DNA of 25,908 nt from a bacterium UBP15_UBA6099 (GTDB taxonomy: Bacteria > UBP15 > UBA6099), in contig DIWT01000035.1 in the NCBI GenBank assembly GCA_002435745.1, positions 1-25,908 on the forward strand. The letters are read 5' to 3'. A program made the position numbers and the translations under genes. This document shows positions 7,465-14,253 of this stretch, piece after piece (position 1 is the first letter of the stretch; each line of letters begins with the position of its first letter). The notes under the pieces are model-generated. The model searched no databases. It saw only the letters and a program-made list of their open reading frames with translations, and was not told where the DNA came from.

Positions 7465-9273
7465 ATGAGCGCTGACAAAACTAACTCAAAAAAGAATATT
7501 CTTCTCATGTGCATTGTAGCAGTATCTGTTCTTATTTCATCCTGCGGGGGGGGCGGAGGGGGAGGCGTGACGCCTGCGCCGAATGCTCCGCAGACGGGAA
7601 CGGGGGGTGTGGACGGGTATGCGTACGCGGCGGTTGGGAGCGCGCCTGCGGCGAGGGCGGCGGAGGCCGCGCCGCCTGCGGGGCAGATGCCGCTGACAGG
7701 CGCGAGGGTGGAGGCCGAATGTGGAATCTACACGCACATAACAAACACAAACGCTGAAGGGTATTTCAAGATATCGAACGTTGCGGCTGGCAACTGCGAG
7801 TTGAGAGTTAGCAAGTCGGGATATGCGACTCGGACATACCCTGTGACAGTCGCCGCGGGAGTGACGGCGAGGGTGGCCGGGGCGGAAGGGGCAAAGCTGT
7901 CTCCCGCGCAAAGCGGGGAGATAACGGTGACTGCAAACGTGAGCGGAGCCGAGGTGACGATAGACGGAGTATCGACGGGGCTAACGATACCTGAGACTTT
8001 GAGCCGAGTGTTCACGGACATATCCGCAGGCGAGCATGAGGTTGGCGTGAGCAAGGCGGGATGGGCGCCTGCGGCGGCGAAAAATGTGAACGTGACAGCG
8101 GGAAACAACGCGCTGGCGGAGTTTGTCATGGCTCCTGCCGACGCTACTCCGCCGGTGGCAAATGCTGGAGCTGACGCAAAAACATTTGCGGTGACAAGAT
8201 ATGTGTACGAACGTAACTATGAAGATATTAGAGATTTTTCCCCGTACTTCAACACATACACGCTGGATGGTTCTGGAAGCTATTCAACATGGGGGGGAGA
8301 GATAACATATCAGTGGACGCAGACGGGGGGAGCGGCGGTGGAATTGAGAGATGCCACGACCGCAAGGCCAACTTTTGTTCCGCAGGGAAATGACACCTAT
8401 GTTTTTTCACTTGTCGTTCGAGACGCGGCGGGTATTTACAGCGCTCCCGATTACGTGACAATTGTATCGATAAAGCCTGAAGGAAAGATAGTGTTCACGG
8501 GAAGTTCAGACCAGAAGAATTATGATATCTTCACCATGAACGCGGACGGGACGAATTTAAGGCAGTTGACGGACAACAACTATTATGACGGCTGGCCTCA
8601 TTGGTCGCCGGATGGGAAGAGGATAGTTTACACGACAAATCCTTCTGGAGATGAAGCCACATATCTAGTGGCAACAATGAACGCGGACGGAACAGGAGTT
8701 GCCACACTCCCCCTCGAAGGCATATCCAGAGACTGGTCTCCTGACGGCGGCAGAATACTTTATGCCTCGAAACAAGGCACAATTAGACAATTGTATGAGG
8801 CGCAAGTTGACGGCTCGAACCCAGTAAGACTTACCAGTGGCTATGAGAAATATTTTGCTCAATATTCAAAGAGCGGGGAACGAATACTTTTCAACATGAG
8901 CGTGAGCTATGACGGAGTTGAAATTGGGATTATGAATAGAGATGGAAGCAATTATCAGCGTTTGACTAATGAAGAGAAAACACACAGTTTCGTAGGCTGG
9001 GCAGAAAACGAAAGGATGCTATTTACATTATCTGACTGCGTTGGGTGTGTGAAAACACTCTACGTGATGAACGCTGACGGAACGGGAGAGCAGCCGTGGC
9101 CTGTGCCAGACGGCGTGAACAATCCCAAAGACCCGGTGATGACGGACGACGGCGAATATATTTTGTTCACCACCACTTCAAATAGACGACTAAACATTAT
9201 GTGCGCTGACGGCTCCGCATATATGGAATACGGCATCGGAGCCATGAACATTTCCTACCACCCCGGCCCGTGA
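7465..9273 (+). CDS. Lipoprotein with PEGA, PKD-like and TolB-type beta-propeller domains
   Basis: A 602-residue predicted lipoprotein. The ATG follows a strong ribosome site, AAGGAGGTG (7451-7459). A basic N-terminus and hydrophobic stretch end in the lipobox LISSC, followed by a six-glycine linker. In order come a carboxypeptidase-regulatory-like domain (~45-120), a PEGA domain (~130-205, ITVTANVSGAEVTIDG), a PKD/K319-like domain (~210-330) and a TolB-type propeller (~335-600). The propeller has repeated units such as IFTMNADGTNLRQLT and HWSPDGKRIVY. PEGA and TolB blades usually mediate binding at the cell surface. The anchor would be the outer or inner membrane leaflet. It is co-transcribed with the calcium-loop gene. 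The stop codon is followed at once by a REP element. Confidence 0.9.
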   Translation: MSADKTNSKKNILLMCIVAVSVLISSCGGGGGGGVTPAPNAPQTGTGGVDGYAYAAVGSAPAARAAEAAPPAGQMPLTGARVEAECGIYTHITNTNAEGYFKISNVAAGNCELRVSKSGYATRTYPVTVAAGVTARVAGAEGAKLSPAQSGEITVTANVSGAEVTIDGVSTGLTIPETLSRVFTDISAGEHEVGVSKAGWAPAAAKNVNVTAGNNALAEFVMAPADATPPVANAGADAKTFAVTRYVYERNYEDIRDFSPYFNTYTLDGSGSYSTWGGEITYQWTQTGGAAVELRDATTARPTFVPQGNDTYVFSLVVRDAAGIYSAPDYVTIVSIKPEGKIVFTGSSDQKNYDIFTMNADGTNLRQLTDNNYYDGWPHWSPDGKRIVYTTNPSGDEATYLVATMNADGTGVATLPLEGISRDWSPDGGRILYASKQGTIRQLYEAQVDGSNPVRLTSGYEKYFAQYSKSGERILFNMSVSYDGVEIGIMNRDGSNYQRLTNEEKTHSFVGWAENERMLFTLSDCVGCVKTLYVMNADGTGEQPWPVPDGVNNPKDPVMTDDGEYILFTTTSNRRLNIMCADGSAYMEYGIGAMNISYHPGP

Positions 9274-9326
9274 GGGGGATTGAATTCCCTGAAAAGCAAA
9301 GCGGCGATGAATCGCCGCACTCCAAA
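9274..9326 (-). repeat. REP element D, abutting a stop codon
   Basis: It starts at the base after the TGA of the lipoprotein gene with a GGGGATTGAATTCCC hairpin, then has GCGGCGATGAATCGCCGC and CTCCAAA. It is a single REP in the orientation of the right-hand half of REP A and B. It could act as the 3' end structure of the lipoprotein mRNA. Confidence 0.85.
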
Positions 9327-9571
9327 ATTAATGCGACTCGAGAAGATATTTGTTAAGTGAAACGGGGCTTTTTTAGGTTTTATCACTATATGAGTTTCAG
9401 GGGGAATCAGGAAGAGTTTTGTTCGCTGGAAAATAGAACAGATGGAAAAAGTTTCTATTCGATTTCATACTTTGTTGACGCTGCGATTTTTATGAGTTGA
9501 CTTAATTATTCTTTATATTTCTTTGCAAGATGAGGCTTGTTTTGAAAATGCGCGCGTTGCTTTTCGCGCGC
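9327..9571. other. AT-rich intergenic DNA without a recognised gene
   Basis: No convincing reading frame is present. It contains the short motif at 9391-9421 shared with 6081-6111, a T-run at 9369-9375, and two TTGAC sequences (9475, 9497) that have no -10 box at a proper distance. Confidence 0.4.
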
Positions 9572-9679
9572 TTTGGAGTGCGGCGATTTATCGCCGCTTT
9601 TAAACGCGGGCAACGCGAAAAATGCGCGGGAATTCATTCCCGGCAAAGGCAAAGCGGCGATGAATCGCCGCGCTCCAAA
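9572..9679 (+). repeat. Paired REP element A (left of the RAYT gene)
   Basis: The 108-bp unit begins TTTGGAGTGCGGCGATTT and ends in the mirrored ATCGCCGCGCTCCAAA, so two REPs face each other around a GC-rich linker. The linker contains a third hairpin, CGGGAAT / ATTCCCG. REP B at 10331-10443 is nearly identical and in the same orientation. Similarity extends outwards to about 9548-9690. Confidence 0.9.
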
Positions 9680-9696
9680 GTAAATGCCGCAACAAA

Positions 9697-9725
9697 TTGT
9701 CGTGTTTTTACGTTGCTGATATAAT
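9697..9725 (+). promoter_or_regulatory. Promoter of the RAYT gene
   Basis: TTGTCG (9697-9702) and a perfect TATAAT (9720-9725) are 17 bases apart. The -10 box ends six bases before the ATG at 9732, so transcription should start at or next to the start codon. Confidence 0.65.
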
Positions 9726-9731
9726 ACATTC

Positions 9732-10268
9732 ATGAAACAATGGCCGCACGCTCCTGTTCACTTCACAAACGAATGCGGCGCTTATATGGTAACCGCCGCA
9801 ACGTATTATAAACAGCCAATATTCAGATCCGAGAAAAAGCTTCAGTTCTTGCATGATACGCTGCTTTACAAAACTGCGGAGGCTGGCTGGAGCCTGCATG
9901 CATGGGCCGTATTTCCAAATCATTATCACTTCATCGCCACTTCTCCAGATCATCCTGAGAACCTGACTGTTCTTATAAAAAGCATTCACGGCATAACATC
10001 GAAACACGTCAACGACGAAGATGGCTCCAAAGGGAGAACTGTTTGGTTTCAGTATTGGGACAGCAGGATATCTTATCAGAAGTCGTACTATGCTCGTTTG
10101 AATTACGTCCATAACAATCCGGTTCATCATGGCGTTGTCGACAATGCTTTAAAATACAAGTGGTGTTCGGCGGCATGGTTTGAAAAGACATTCGACGTAT
10201 CATTTCAGAAAAAAGTATCCAGTTTTAAAAAGAACCGCATTAAGGTTCCTGATGATTTTTCATTTTAG
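9732..10268 (+). CDS. REP-associated tyrosine transposase (RAYT, Y1 HUH family)
   Basis: A 178-residue single-strand DNA nuclease of the IS200-like Y1 superfamily. The metal-binding HUH motif is His64-Tyr65-His66 in FPNHYHFIA. The helix with the probable catalytic tyrosine is LNYVHNNPVHHG (Tyr125), the hallmark pattern of RAYT proteins. Relatives cut and rejoin REP hairpins at a conserved tetranucleotide beside the stem. The length is normal for the family and the frame is intact, so it may be active. No ribosome-binding site precedes the ATG; the promoter places the mRNA start at the ATG. It is lower in GC than most neighbouring genes, in keeping with horizontal arrival. Confidence 0.92.
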   Translation: MKQWPHAPVHFTNECGAYMVTAATYYKQPIFRSEKKLQFLHDTLLYKTAEAGWSLHAWAVFPNHYHFIATSPDHPENLTVLIKSIHGITSKHVNDEDGSKGRTVWFQYWDSRISYQKSYYARLNYVHNNPVHHGVVDNALKYKWCSAAWFEKTFDVSFQKKVSSFKKNRIKVPDDFSF

Positions 10269-10330
10269 ACGCGTCGTTTCCGCTGTGAGTTGTTTTTACA
10301 TTAGCAATGCGCGCGCCGCTTTTCGCGCGC

Positions 10331-10443
10331 TTTGGAGCGCGGCGATTAATCGCCGCTTTCGCTTTAAACGCGGGCAACGCGAAAAATGCGCGGGAATTCA
10401 TTCCCGGCAAAGGCAAAGCGGCGATGAATCGCCGCACTCCAAA
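10331..10443 (+). repeat. Paired REP element B (right of the RAYT gene)
   Basis: This 113-bp direct copy of REP A differs mainly by a five-base stretch (CGCTT) in the linker and a few substitutions. The two ends mirror each other: TTTGGAGCGCGGCGATTA at the left and ATCGCCGCACTCCAAA at the right. The stem-flanking GGAG recalls the GTRG tetranucleotide known from other RAYT/REP systems. Confidence 0.9.
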
Positions 10444-10454
10444 GTAAATGCCGC

Positions 10455-10523
10455 GCGGACGGAATCGCGGTTCTGAATCTGGGTATCTATGGCAGTAACA
10501 TCGACTACCACCCCGGACCTTGA
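10455..10523 (+). pseudogene. Relic of the 3' end of a TolB-type lipoprotein gene
   Basis: Read in the frame that ends at TGA 10521-10523, the DNA encodes ADGIAVLNLGIYGSNIDYHP followed by GP. The intact lipoprotein at 7465-9273 ends with CADG, then GIGAMNISYHPGP. The shared ADG, the spacing and the identical YHPGP-stop show common origin. The rest of the gene is gone: REP B ends 11 bases upstream. As in the intact gene, a REP starts at the base after the stop codon. Confidence 0.7.
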
Positions 10524-10578
10524 GGAAGGGAATGAATTCCCGGGAAGGCAAAGCGGCGATGAATCGCCGCAGTCCAAA
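10524..10578 (-). repeat. REP element E, after the gene relic
   Basis: A GGGAATGAATTCCC hairpin is followed by GCGGCGATGAATCGCCGC and AGTCCAAA. The order matches REP D, and both start right after a YHPGP-stop sequence. One base of the conserved CTCC has changed to GTCC. Confidence 0.85.
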
Positions 10579-10768
10579 TTACCACATCATTTTAGGCTGA
10601 ATTTTAGGCATAGTCTGAAACGGATTCGACATGAGTATGAGAAAAAGAAAATGTATGCCTGTTCTTAATTGGTTTTCACTGTCGCACACCCACAACAGGG
10701 TTCTGGTAGCGCTTGGAACAATGGGTAAAATCAAATAATACATCGAATAATTTGCGCGGCTGAAGGAA

Positions 10769-11179
10769 TCAGGCGATGGCGGAAAAGCTGTCCCGGAGTT
10801 TTTGCAGGCTTTCTTTGCGGGTTTTTATCTCTGCGCGGTCGCTGCGGAGTTGTTTCATTTCATCGTTAACGGTTTTCTCAGCGTTTCCGACCGTGTATTT
10901 TTCGCCTTTTTCGTTTTCGGAAGATGTCATTTCCAGAAGAAAAATTATTTCAAGGATGCTTTTGATCAGCTTGTCGTCCAATCTGTCGTCAGCGGCCATA
11001 GTGCGGACAAGTTTAGAGTAGTGGTCTCTGAGGTCGCGGGATATGCGGGCGTTTTTTATTCTCGTAAGAATCGCTTTGAGGCTGCCTTCGCGCTCTTTTT
11101 CGGCAGGGTCGAAGTCCGCCTTGAGCTTTTGCGTGCTCTTGGCCGCAAAGGCCGCAAATGTGCTCGCATCTATCCTCAT
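10769..11179 (-). CDS. Hypothetical coiled-coil-like protein
   Basis: A 136-residue, highly charged helical protein with no signal peptide or membrane segment. The second half (EMKQLRSDRAEIKTRKESLQ) has the heptad spacing of a coiled coil; the N-terminal part is Lys/Asp-rich. It is divergent from the methyltransferase gene, with 150 bp between them. The ribosome site before the ATG is weak (AAGTG). I do not recognise a family. It shows none of the motifs of a restriction endonuclease (no PD-(D/E)XK, HNH or GIY-YIG pattern), so its link to the methyltransferase is position only. Confidence 0.65.
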   Translation of the reverse strand: MRIDASTFAAFAAKSTQKLKADFDPAEKEREGSLKAILTRIKNARISRDLRDHYSKLVRTMAADDRLDDKLIKSILEIIFLLEMTSSENEKGEKYTVGNAEKTVNDEMKQLRSDRAEIKTRKESLQKLRDSFSAIA

Positions 11180-11329
11180 ATCACTTTTATCGGCGGAAAA
11201 TTAAAAACCTTTAGATGACGCCGATGAAAAATCGTATAGAATTACTGCTGATTTATGAGAATTTGTTCAAGCAGTATGGATGATGCATATAGTTCAGCGT
11301 TTTAATTTAGCTTAATAGGAGAATCGCGA

Positions 11330-12247
11330 ATGAGCGCGGGAGCAAAGAACAACAGGACGATAAGGCTGACGGAAGAGGAAGCGGCGAAATATGACACGAA
11401 GCTAGCGCGCATCGACGCGCCGGCGACGGTTGAGGCCGCGCGCGGGCGGGTGTTTAACATGGATGTTTTCGACGCTTTGCCTCTTCTGCCTGAAGAATTC
11501 GCGGATTTGTGTTTCGTGGACCCGCCGTACAATATGAACAAGACGTTCAACGCGGCGGCGTTCAGGAAGCGGGCCGATGACGCTTATGCCGGATGGATGG
11601 AGTCATGGCTTGCTCCGCTTGCGCGCTTGCTGAAGAAAAACGCGTCGATATATGTCTGTTCGGACTGGAAATCGTCTGCGGCGGCGCAGAGGGCGCTTGA
11701 AAAATTCTTCATTATAAGAAACCGCATCACATGGGAGCGGGAAAAGGGGCGCGGCGCGAAAAACAACTGGAAAAACTGCCATGAGGACATCTGGTTCTGC
11801 ACGGTCGGCGAGGAGTATTACTTCGACGTGAACGCGGTAAAGGTGAAAAGGCGCACGCTCGCGCCTTACACGGAGAACGGCGCGCCGAAGGATTGGTCGG
11901 AGGACGCCGCAGGCAGGTTCAGGCTCACTCATCCTTCCAACCTCTGGAACGATCTGACAGTCCCGTTCTGGTCGATGCCGGAAAACACATGTCACCCGAC
12001 ACAAAAGCCCGAAAAGATGCTGGCGAAAATAATATTGGCTAGTTCGAGGCCGGGAGCGATGGTTTTCGACCCGTTTCTGGGGTCGGGGACGACTGCGGTG
12101 GCGGCAAAGAAGCTCGGACGGGACTTTTGCGGGGTTGAACTGGATGCCGATTTTGCGCGTCTGGCGGCCAAGCGGCTGGACATGGCGGAATCGGATTCCC
12201 GGATTCAGGGTTTCGAAGACGGGATTTTCAAGGAAAGAAATAGTTAG
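11330..12247 (+). CDS. Site-specific DNA methyltransferase, beta class, probably N6-adenine
   Basis: A 305-residue S-adenosylmethionine-dependent DNA methyltransferase. Catalytic motif IV is DPPY at 64-67, typical of N6-adenine enzymes. The HPTQKP element (222-227) precedes the cofactor-binding motif FDPFLGSG (246-253). The order catalytic motif, then recognition region, then cofactor motif defines the beta class. The central region NRITWEREKGRGAKNNWKN (131-149) is part of the presumed recognition domain; the target cannot be read from it. The ATG is preceded by AGGAGA at seven bases. No restriction-enzyme gene is adjacent, so it appears solitary. The length is normal. Confidence 0.92.
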   Translation: MSAGAKNNRTIRLTEEEAAKYDTKLARIDAPATVEAARGRVFNMDVFDALPLLPEEFADLCFVDPPYNMNKTFNAAAFRKRADDAYAGWMESWLAPLARLLKKNASIYVCSDWKSSAAAQRALEKFFIIRNRITWEREKGRGAKNNWKNCHEDIWFCTVGEEYYFDVNAVKVKRRTLAPYTENGAPKDWSEDAAGRFRLTHPSNLWNDLTVPFWSMPENTCHPTQKPEKMLAKIILASSRPGAMVFDPFLGSGTTAVAAKKLGRDFCGVELDADFARLAAKRLDMAESDSRIQGFEDGIFKERNS

Positions 12248-12285
12248 CCTGTATTTCACCAATACGGTCAAATGAGAAAGGATGC

Positions 12286-12348
12286 ATGGGCGATATTGTC
12301 GATTTGAAACGTCCGAAGCAAATAATCATCAACATATATGGATATTAG
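12286..12348 (+). CDS. Possible 20-codon small ORF
   Basis: ATG at 12286 opens a 20-codon frame ending at TAG 12346-12348 (MGDIVDLKRPKQIIINIYGY), with GAGAAAGGA just upstream. It lies in the 155-bp gap between the methyltransferase and the mreB-like gene. It may be a leader peptide or chance; nothing else supports it. Confidence 0.15.
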   Translation: MGDIVDLKRPKQIIINIYGY

Positions 12349-12402
12349 TAATATGTATAGTTCGGGGCCGGAGCGTCACGGATTCAGCGCGGGGGCTGAA
12401 GG

Positions 12403-13419
12403 ATGATCCCTTTTCTGGCGCCGCGGCTCGGGCTGGACCTCGGCACGAGCAAGACGTCGCTTGTGTCTGGCAACAAGATAACGTACAGCGAGCCGACCGC
12501 AATGGTTGCGGACACGCGCAGCAAGCGGGTGTTGTACATAGGACGAAGCGCGTCCGAGAGAGCCGGCAAACTGGGAGCCGGTTCCGAGATGATACGTCCG
12601 GTGGCGCGAGGGGTGATAGCCGATTACGCGGCCACCCGGTTCATGCTCAGGAAGGTGTTTTCGCAGGCTATGAAATCGCCGATGGCGCTTAGGCCGATGG
12701 TGGCGGCGGCGGTTCCGATAAAAATAAGTTCGGTGCACGAGCGAGCGCTTTGCGACGCCGCGCGTGAAGCCGGAGCGGGAAAGATTTATTTAGTGCCCTG
12801 CAATTTGGCCTCATACGTCGCGATTACTGGCAATATGAACGACCCGCGCGGAAGTCTGATTGTGGACATCGGGGCGGGGGTGACGGACATCTCCGTAATC
12901 GCGTCGAACGAAATCATAGTGGGCCGCACGCTCGAATTCGGCGGCGACGACCTTACGGCTATGGTTCAGAGGCTCATTGAAGTGAACCTCGGCACGGCGT
13001 CTTCCCGCGAGGAAGCCGCGCAGGCGAAGATAAAAGTCGGGCTTCAGCCCCGCAAAGGGGAGAAAATATACATAAGGCGGATGGACACCGAGGGCGGCTC
13101 AGGCCTGCAGGAGATAGAGATACCTCATGTCGATTTAGCCGCGATGCTTTACAAAGGATTGAAACCTCTGGCGGACGGGCTTCAGGCGGCGCTCGAAGAG
13201 ACTCCGCCTGAGCTTTACGAAGATATTTTTTTCAGAGGCGTCATCCTCACTGGCGGCGGCAGCCTGCTTAAAGGACTGGCGGATTATTTTCAGAGCCGGT
13301 TTCAGGTTAAGGTTAATATGTCCAAAGAGCCTGAACTTACCGCCATCCGGGGAGTGGGCAGAATAGTCAACGATTTCAGCAAGTTCCGCGAGTTCTTCAA
13401 CGATCGCGCGGCTTTCTGA
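12403..13419 (+). CDS. MreB/Mbl-like bacterial actin
   Basis: A 338-residue actin-fold ATPase. Phosphate-1 is GLDLGTSKT (10-18), the phosphate-2 strand is VDIGAGVTD (154-162) and the adenosine motif is ILTGGGSLLKG (281-291). RPVARGVIADY (65-75) is the MreB-type signature. MreB filaments under the inner membrane steer cell-wall synthesis. This member is divergent: the usual EEPMAAA-type segment is replaced by LVPCNLAS, and the usual second GGG of phosphate-2 is GAG. It may therefore be a paralog rather than the main shape gene. The start gives a standard MreB N-terminus, but GAAGG touches the ATG and is too close to be a good ribosome site. mlaE follows after 14 bp. Confidence 0.88.
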   Translation: MIPFLAPRLGLDLGTSKTSLVSGNKITYSEPTAMVADTRSKRVLYIGRSASERAGKLGAGSEMIRPVARGVIADYAATRFMLRKVFSQAMKSPMALRPMVAAAVPIKISSVHERALCDAAREAGAGKIYLVPCNLASYVAITGNMNDPRGSLIVDIGAGVTDISVIASNEIIVGRTLEFGGDDLTAMVQRLIEVNLGTASSREEAAQAKIKVGLQPRKGEKIYIRRMDTEGGSGLQEIEIPHVDLAAMLYKGLKPLADGLQAALEETPPELYEDIFFRGVILTGGGSLLKGLADYFQSRFQVKVNMSKEPELTAIRGVGRIVNDFSKFREFFNDRAAF

Positions 13420-13433
13420 CAGGCGGGGGAAGA

Positions 13434-14195
13434 ATGGGAAAAACCGCGTTTCACCCGATTGTGACGGCGGTCGAGTATGTCGGCAAACTGGCCGGCATGC
13501 TGGCGACCACCCTGTCATACTTTGCGCGCCTGTCCGTGGATTTCCGCATGACCATTTTTCACATGTCCAACCTAGGAGTGAATTCCATTCCGATAACTCT
13601 TCTTGTCGTGGGATTCACCGGGATGATCCTTTCCGTGCAGGTTACCGAGCAGGCTGTGAGGTTCGGCACCACGCAGTTCATAGGCGGCGGGATAGCGTTC
13701 GTGATGGTGCGCGAGCTTGCGCCTGTCCTGACGGCTGTGGTTATGGCGGGCAGAGTAGGCTCCTCCATCGCGTCCGAACTCGGCTCGATGAAAGTGACCG
13801 AGCAGATAGACGCGCTCAGGTCGCTTGCGGTGAACCCGATTCAGTATCTTGTGGCTCCGAGGATGCTCGCGCTGATGATAATGATTCCGGTGGCAACGGT
13901 GATAGCCGGGTTGACGGGAATTATGGCCGCATACATGGTCGCTCATCAGGTTTACGGAGTGAACTGGGAAGTTTTCTACAGCTACATACCGAGGCTGGTG
14001 GAACAGCGGGACGTGTCCGCCGCAATGCTGAAAAGCGGGCTTTTCGCGATAACGATAGCGCTGATAGGATGCGTTGAGGGGATGCACACCGAAGGCGGCG
14101 CTTCAGGCGTCGGCAAGGCGACGACTAACGCAGTGGTCGCCTCCATCGTGAGCATCTTCGCGCTGAACTACGCGCTGACCGTGCTTCTGTTTTAA
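13434..14195 (+). CDS. mlaE: MlaE-family ABC transporter permease (lipid transport)
   Basis: A 253-residue inner-membrane permease of the MlaE/YrbE family, with an N-terminal amphipathic helix and about five membrane segments. Family landmarks include FTGMILSVQ (~60-68), the conserved REL-AP-LTAVVMAGRVGSSIASELGSMKVTEQIDAL block (~90-126) and GCVEGMHTEGGA near the end. In the Mla system two MlaE subunits with MlaF ATPases and an MlaD hexamer move phospholipids between inner and outer membrane. It starts 14 bp after the actin gene with GGGGGAAG as ribosome site, so the two are probably translated from one mRNA. mlaF follows after 58 bp. Confidence 0.94.
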   Translation: MGKTAFHPIVTAVEYVGKLAGMLATTLSYFARLSVDFRMTIFHMSNLGVNSIPITLLVVGFTGMILSVQVTEQAVRFGTTQFIGGGIAFVMVRELAPVLTAVVMAGRVGSSIASELGSMKVTEQIDALRSLAVNPIQYLVAPRMLALMIMIPVATVIAGLTGIMAAYMVAHQVYGVNWEVFYSYIPRLVEQRDVSAAMLKSGLFAITIALIGCVEGMHTEGGASGVGKATTNAVVASIVSIFALNYALTVLLF

Positions 14196-14237
14196 CCCGC
14201 ATCGGCAAAATGCGGGCAGCCCGCGCGCGGCGCGGGC
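14196..14237 (+). promoter_or_regulatory. Two hairpins between mlaE and mlaF
   Basis: CCCGCAT (14196-14202) pairs with ATGCGGG (14210-14216), and GCCCGCGC (14219-14226) pairs with GCGCGGGC (14230-14237). The first stem begins right after the mlaE stop codon. There is no U-run, so they are more likely mRNA processing, stabilising or attenuating structures than terminators. Confidence 0.45.
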
Positions 14238-14253
14238 GGGGTTGCTAAAAGTT

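Larger units (their letters stand above)
9572..10443 (+). mobile_element. RAYT module: transposase gene between two paired REP elements
   Basis: A single tyrosine-transposase gene (9732-10268) is bracketed by the near-identical direct copies REP A and REP B. This is the standard genomic arrangement of REP-associated tyrosine transposases, which are thought to create and spread REPs rather than transpose as an autonomous IS. The outer REPs C, D and E in this window belong to the same family. Confidence 0.8.

Noticed and set aside
9572..10578. GAATTC within the REPs as a target of the nearby methyltransferase
   Set aside because: The GAATTC is part of the REP hairpin itself, and the recognition sequence of the methyltransferase cannot be read from its protein sequence.
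10700..10745. Stretch CTTGGAACAATGGGTAAAATCAAATAATAC resembling the end of the 117-bp repeat
   Set aside because: The likeness to CTTGGTAGTGGGTAGAATCATC needs several mismatches and gaps and the stem-loop is missing, so chance cannot be excluded.
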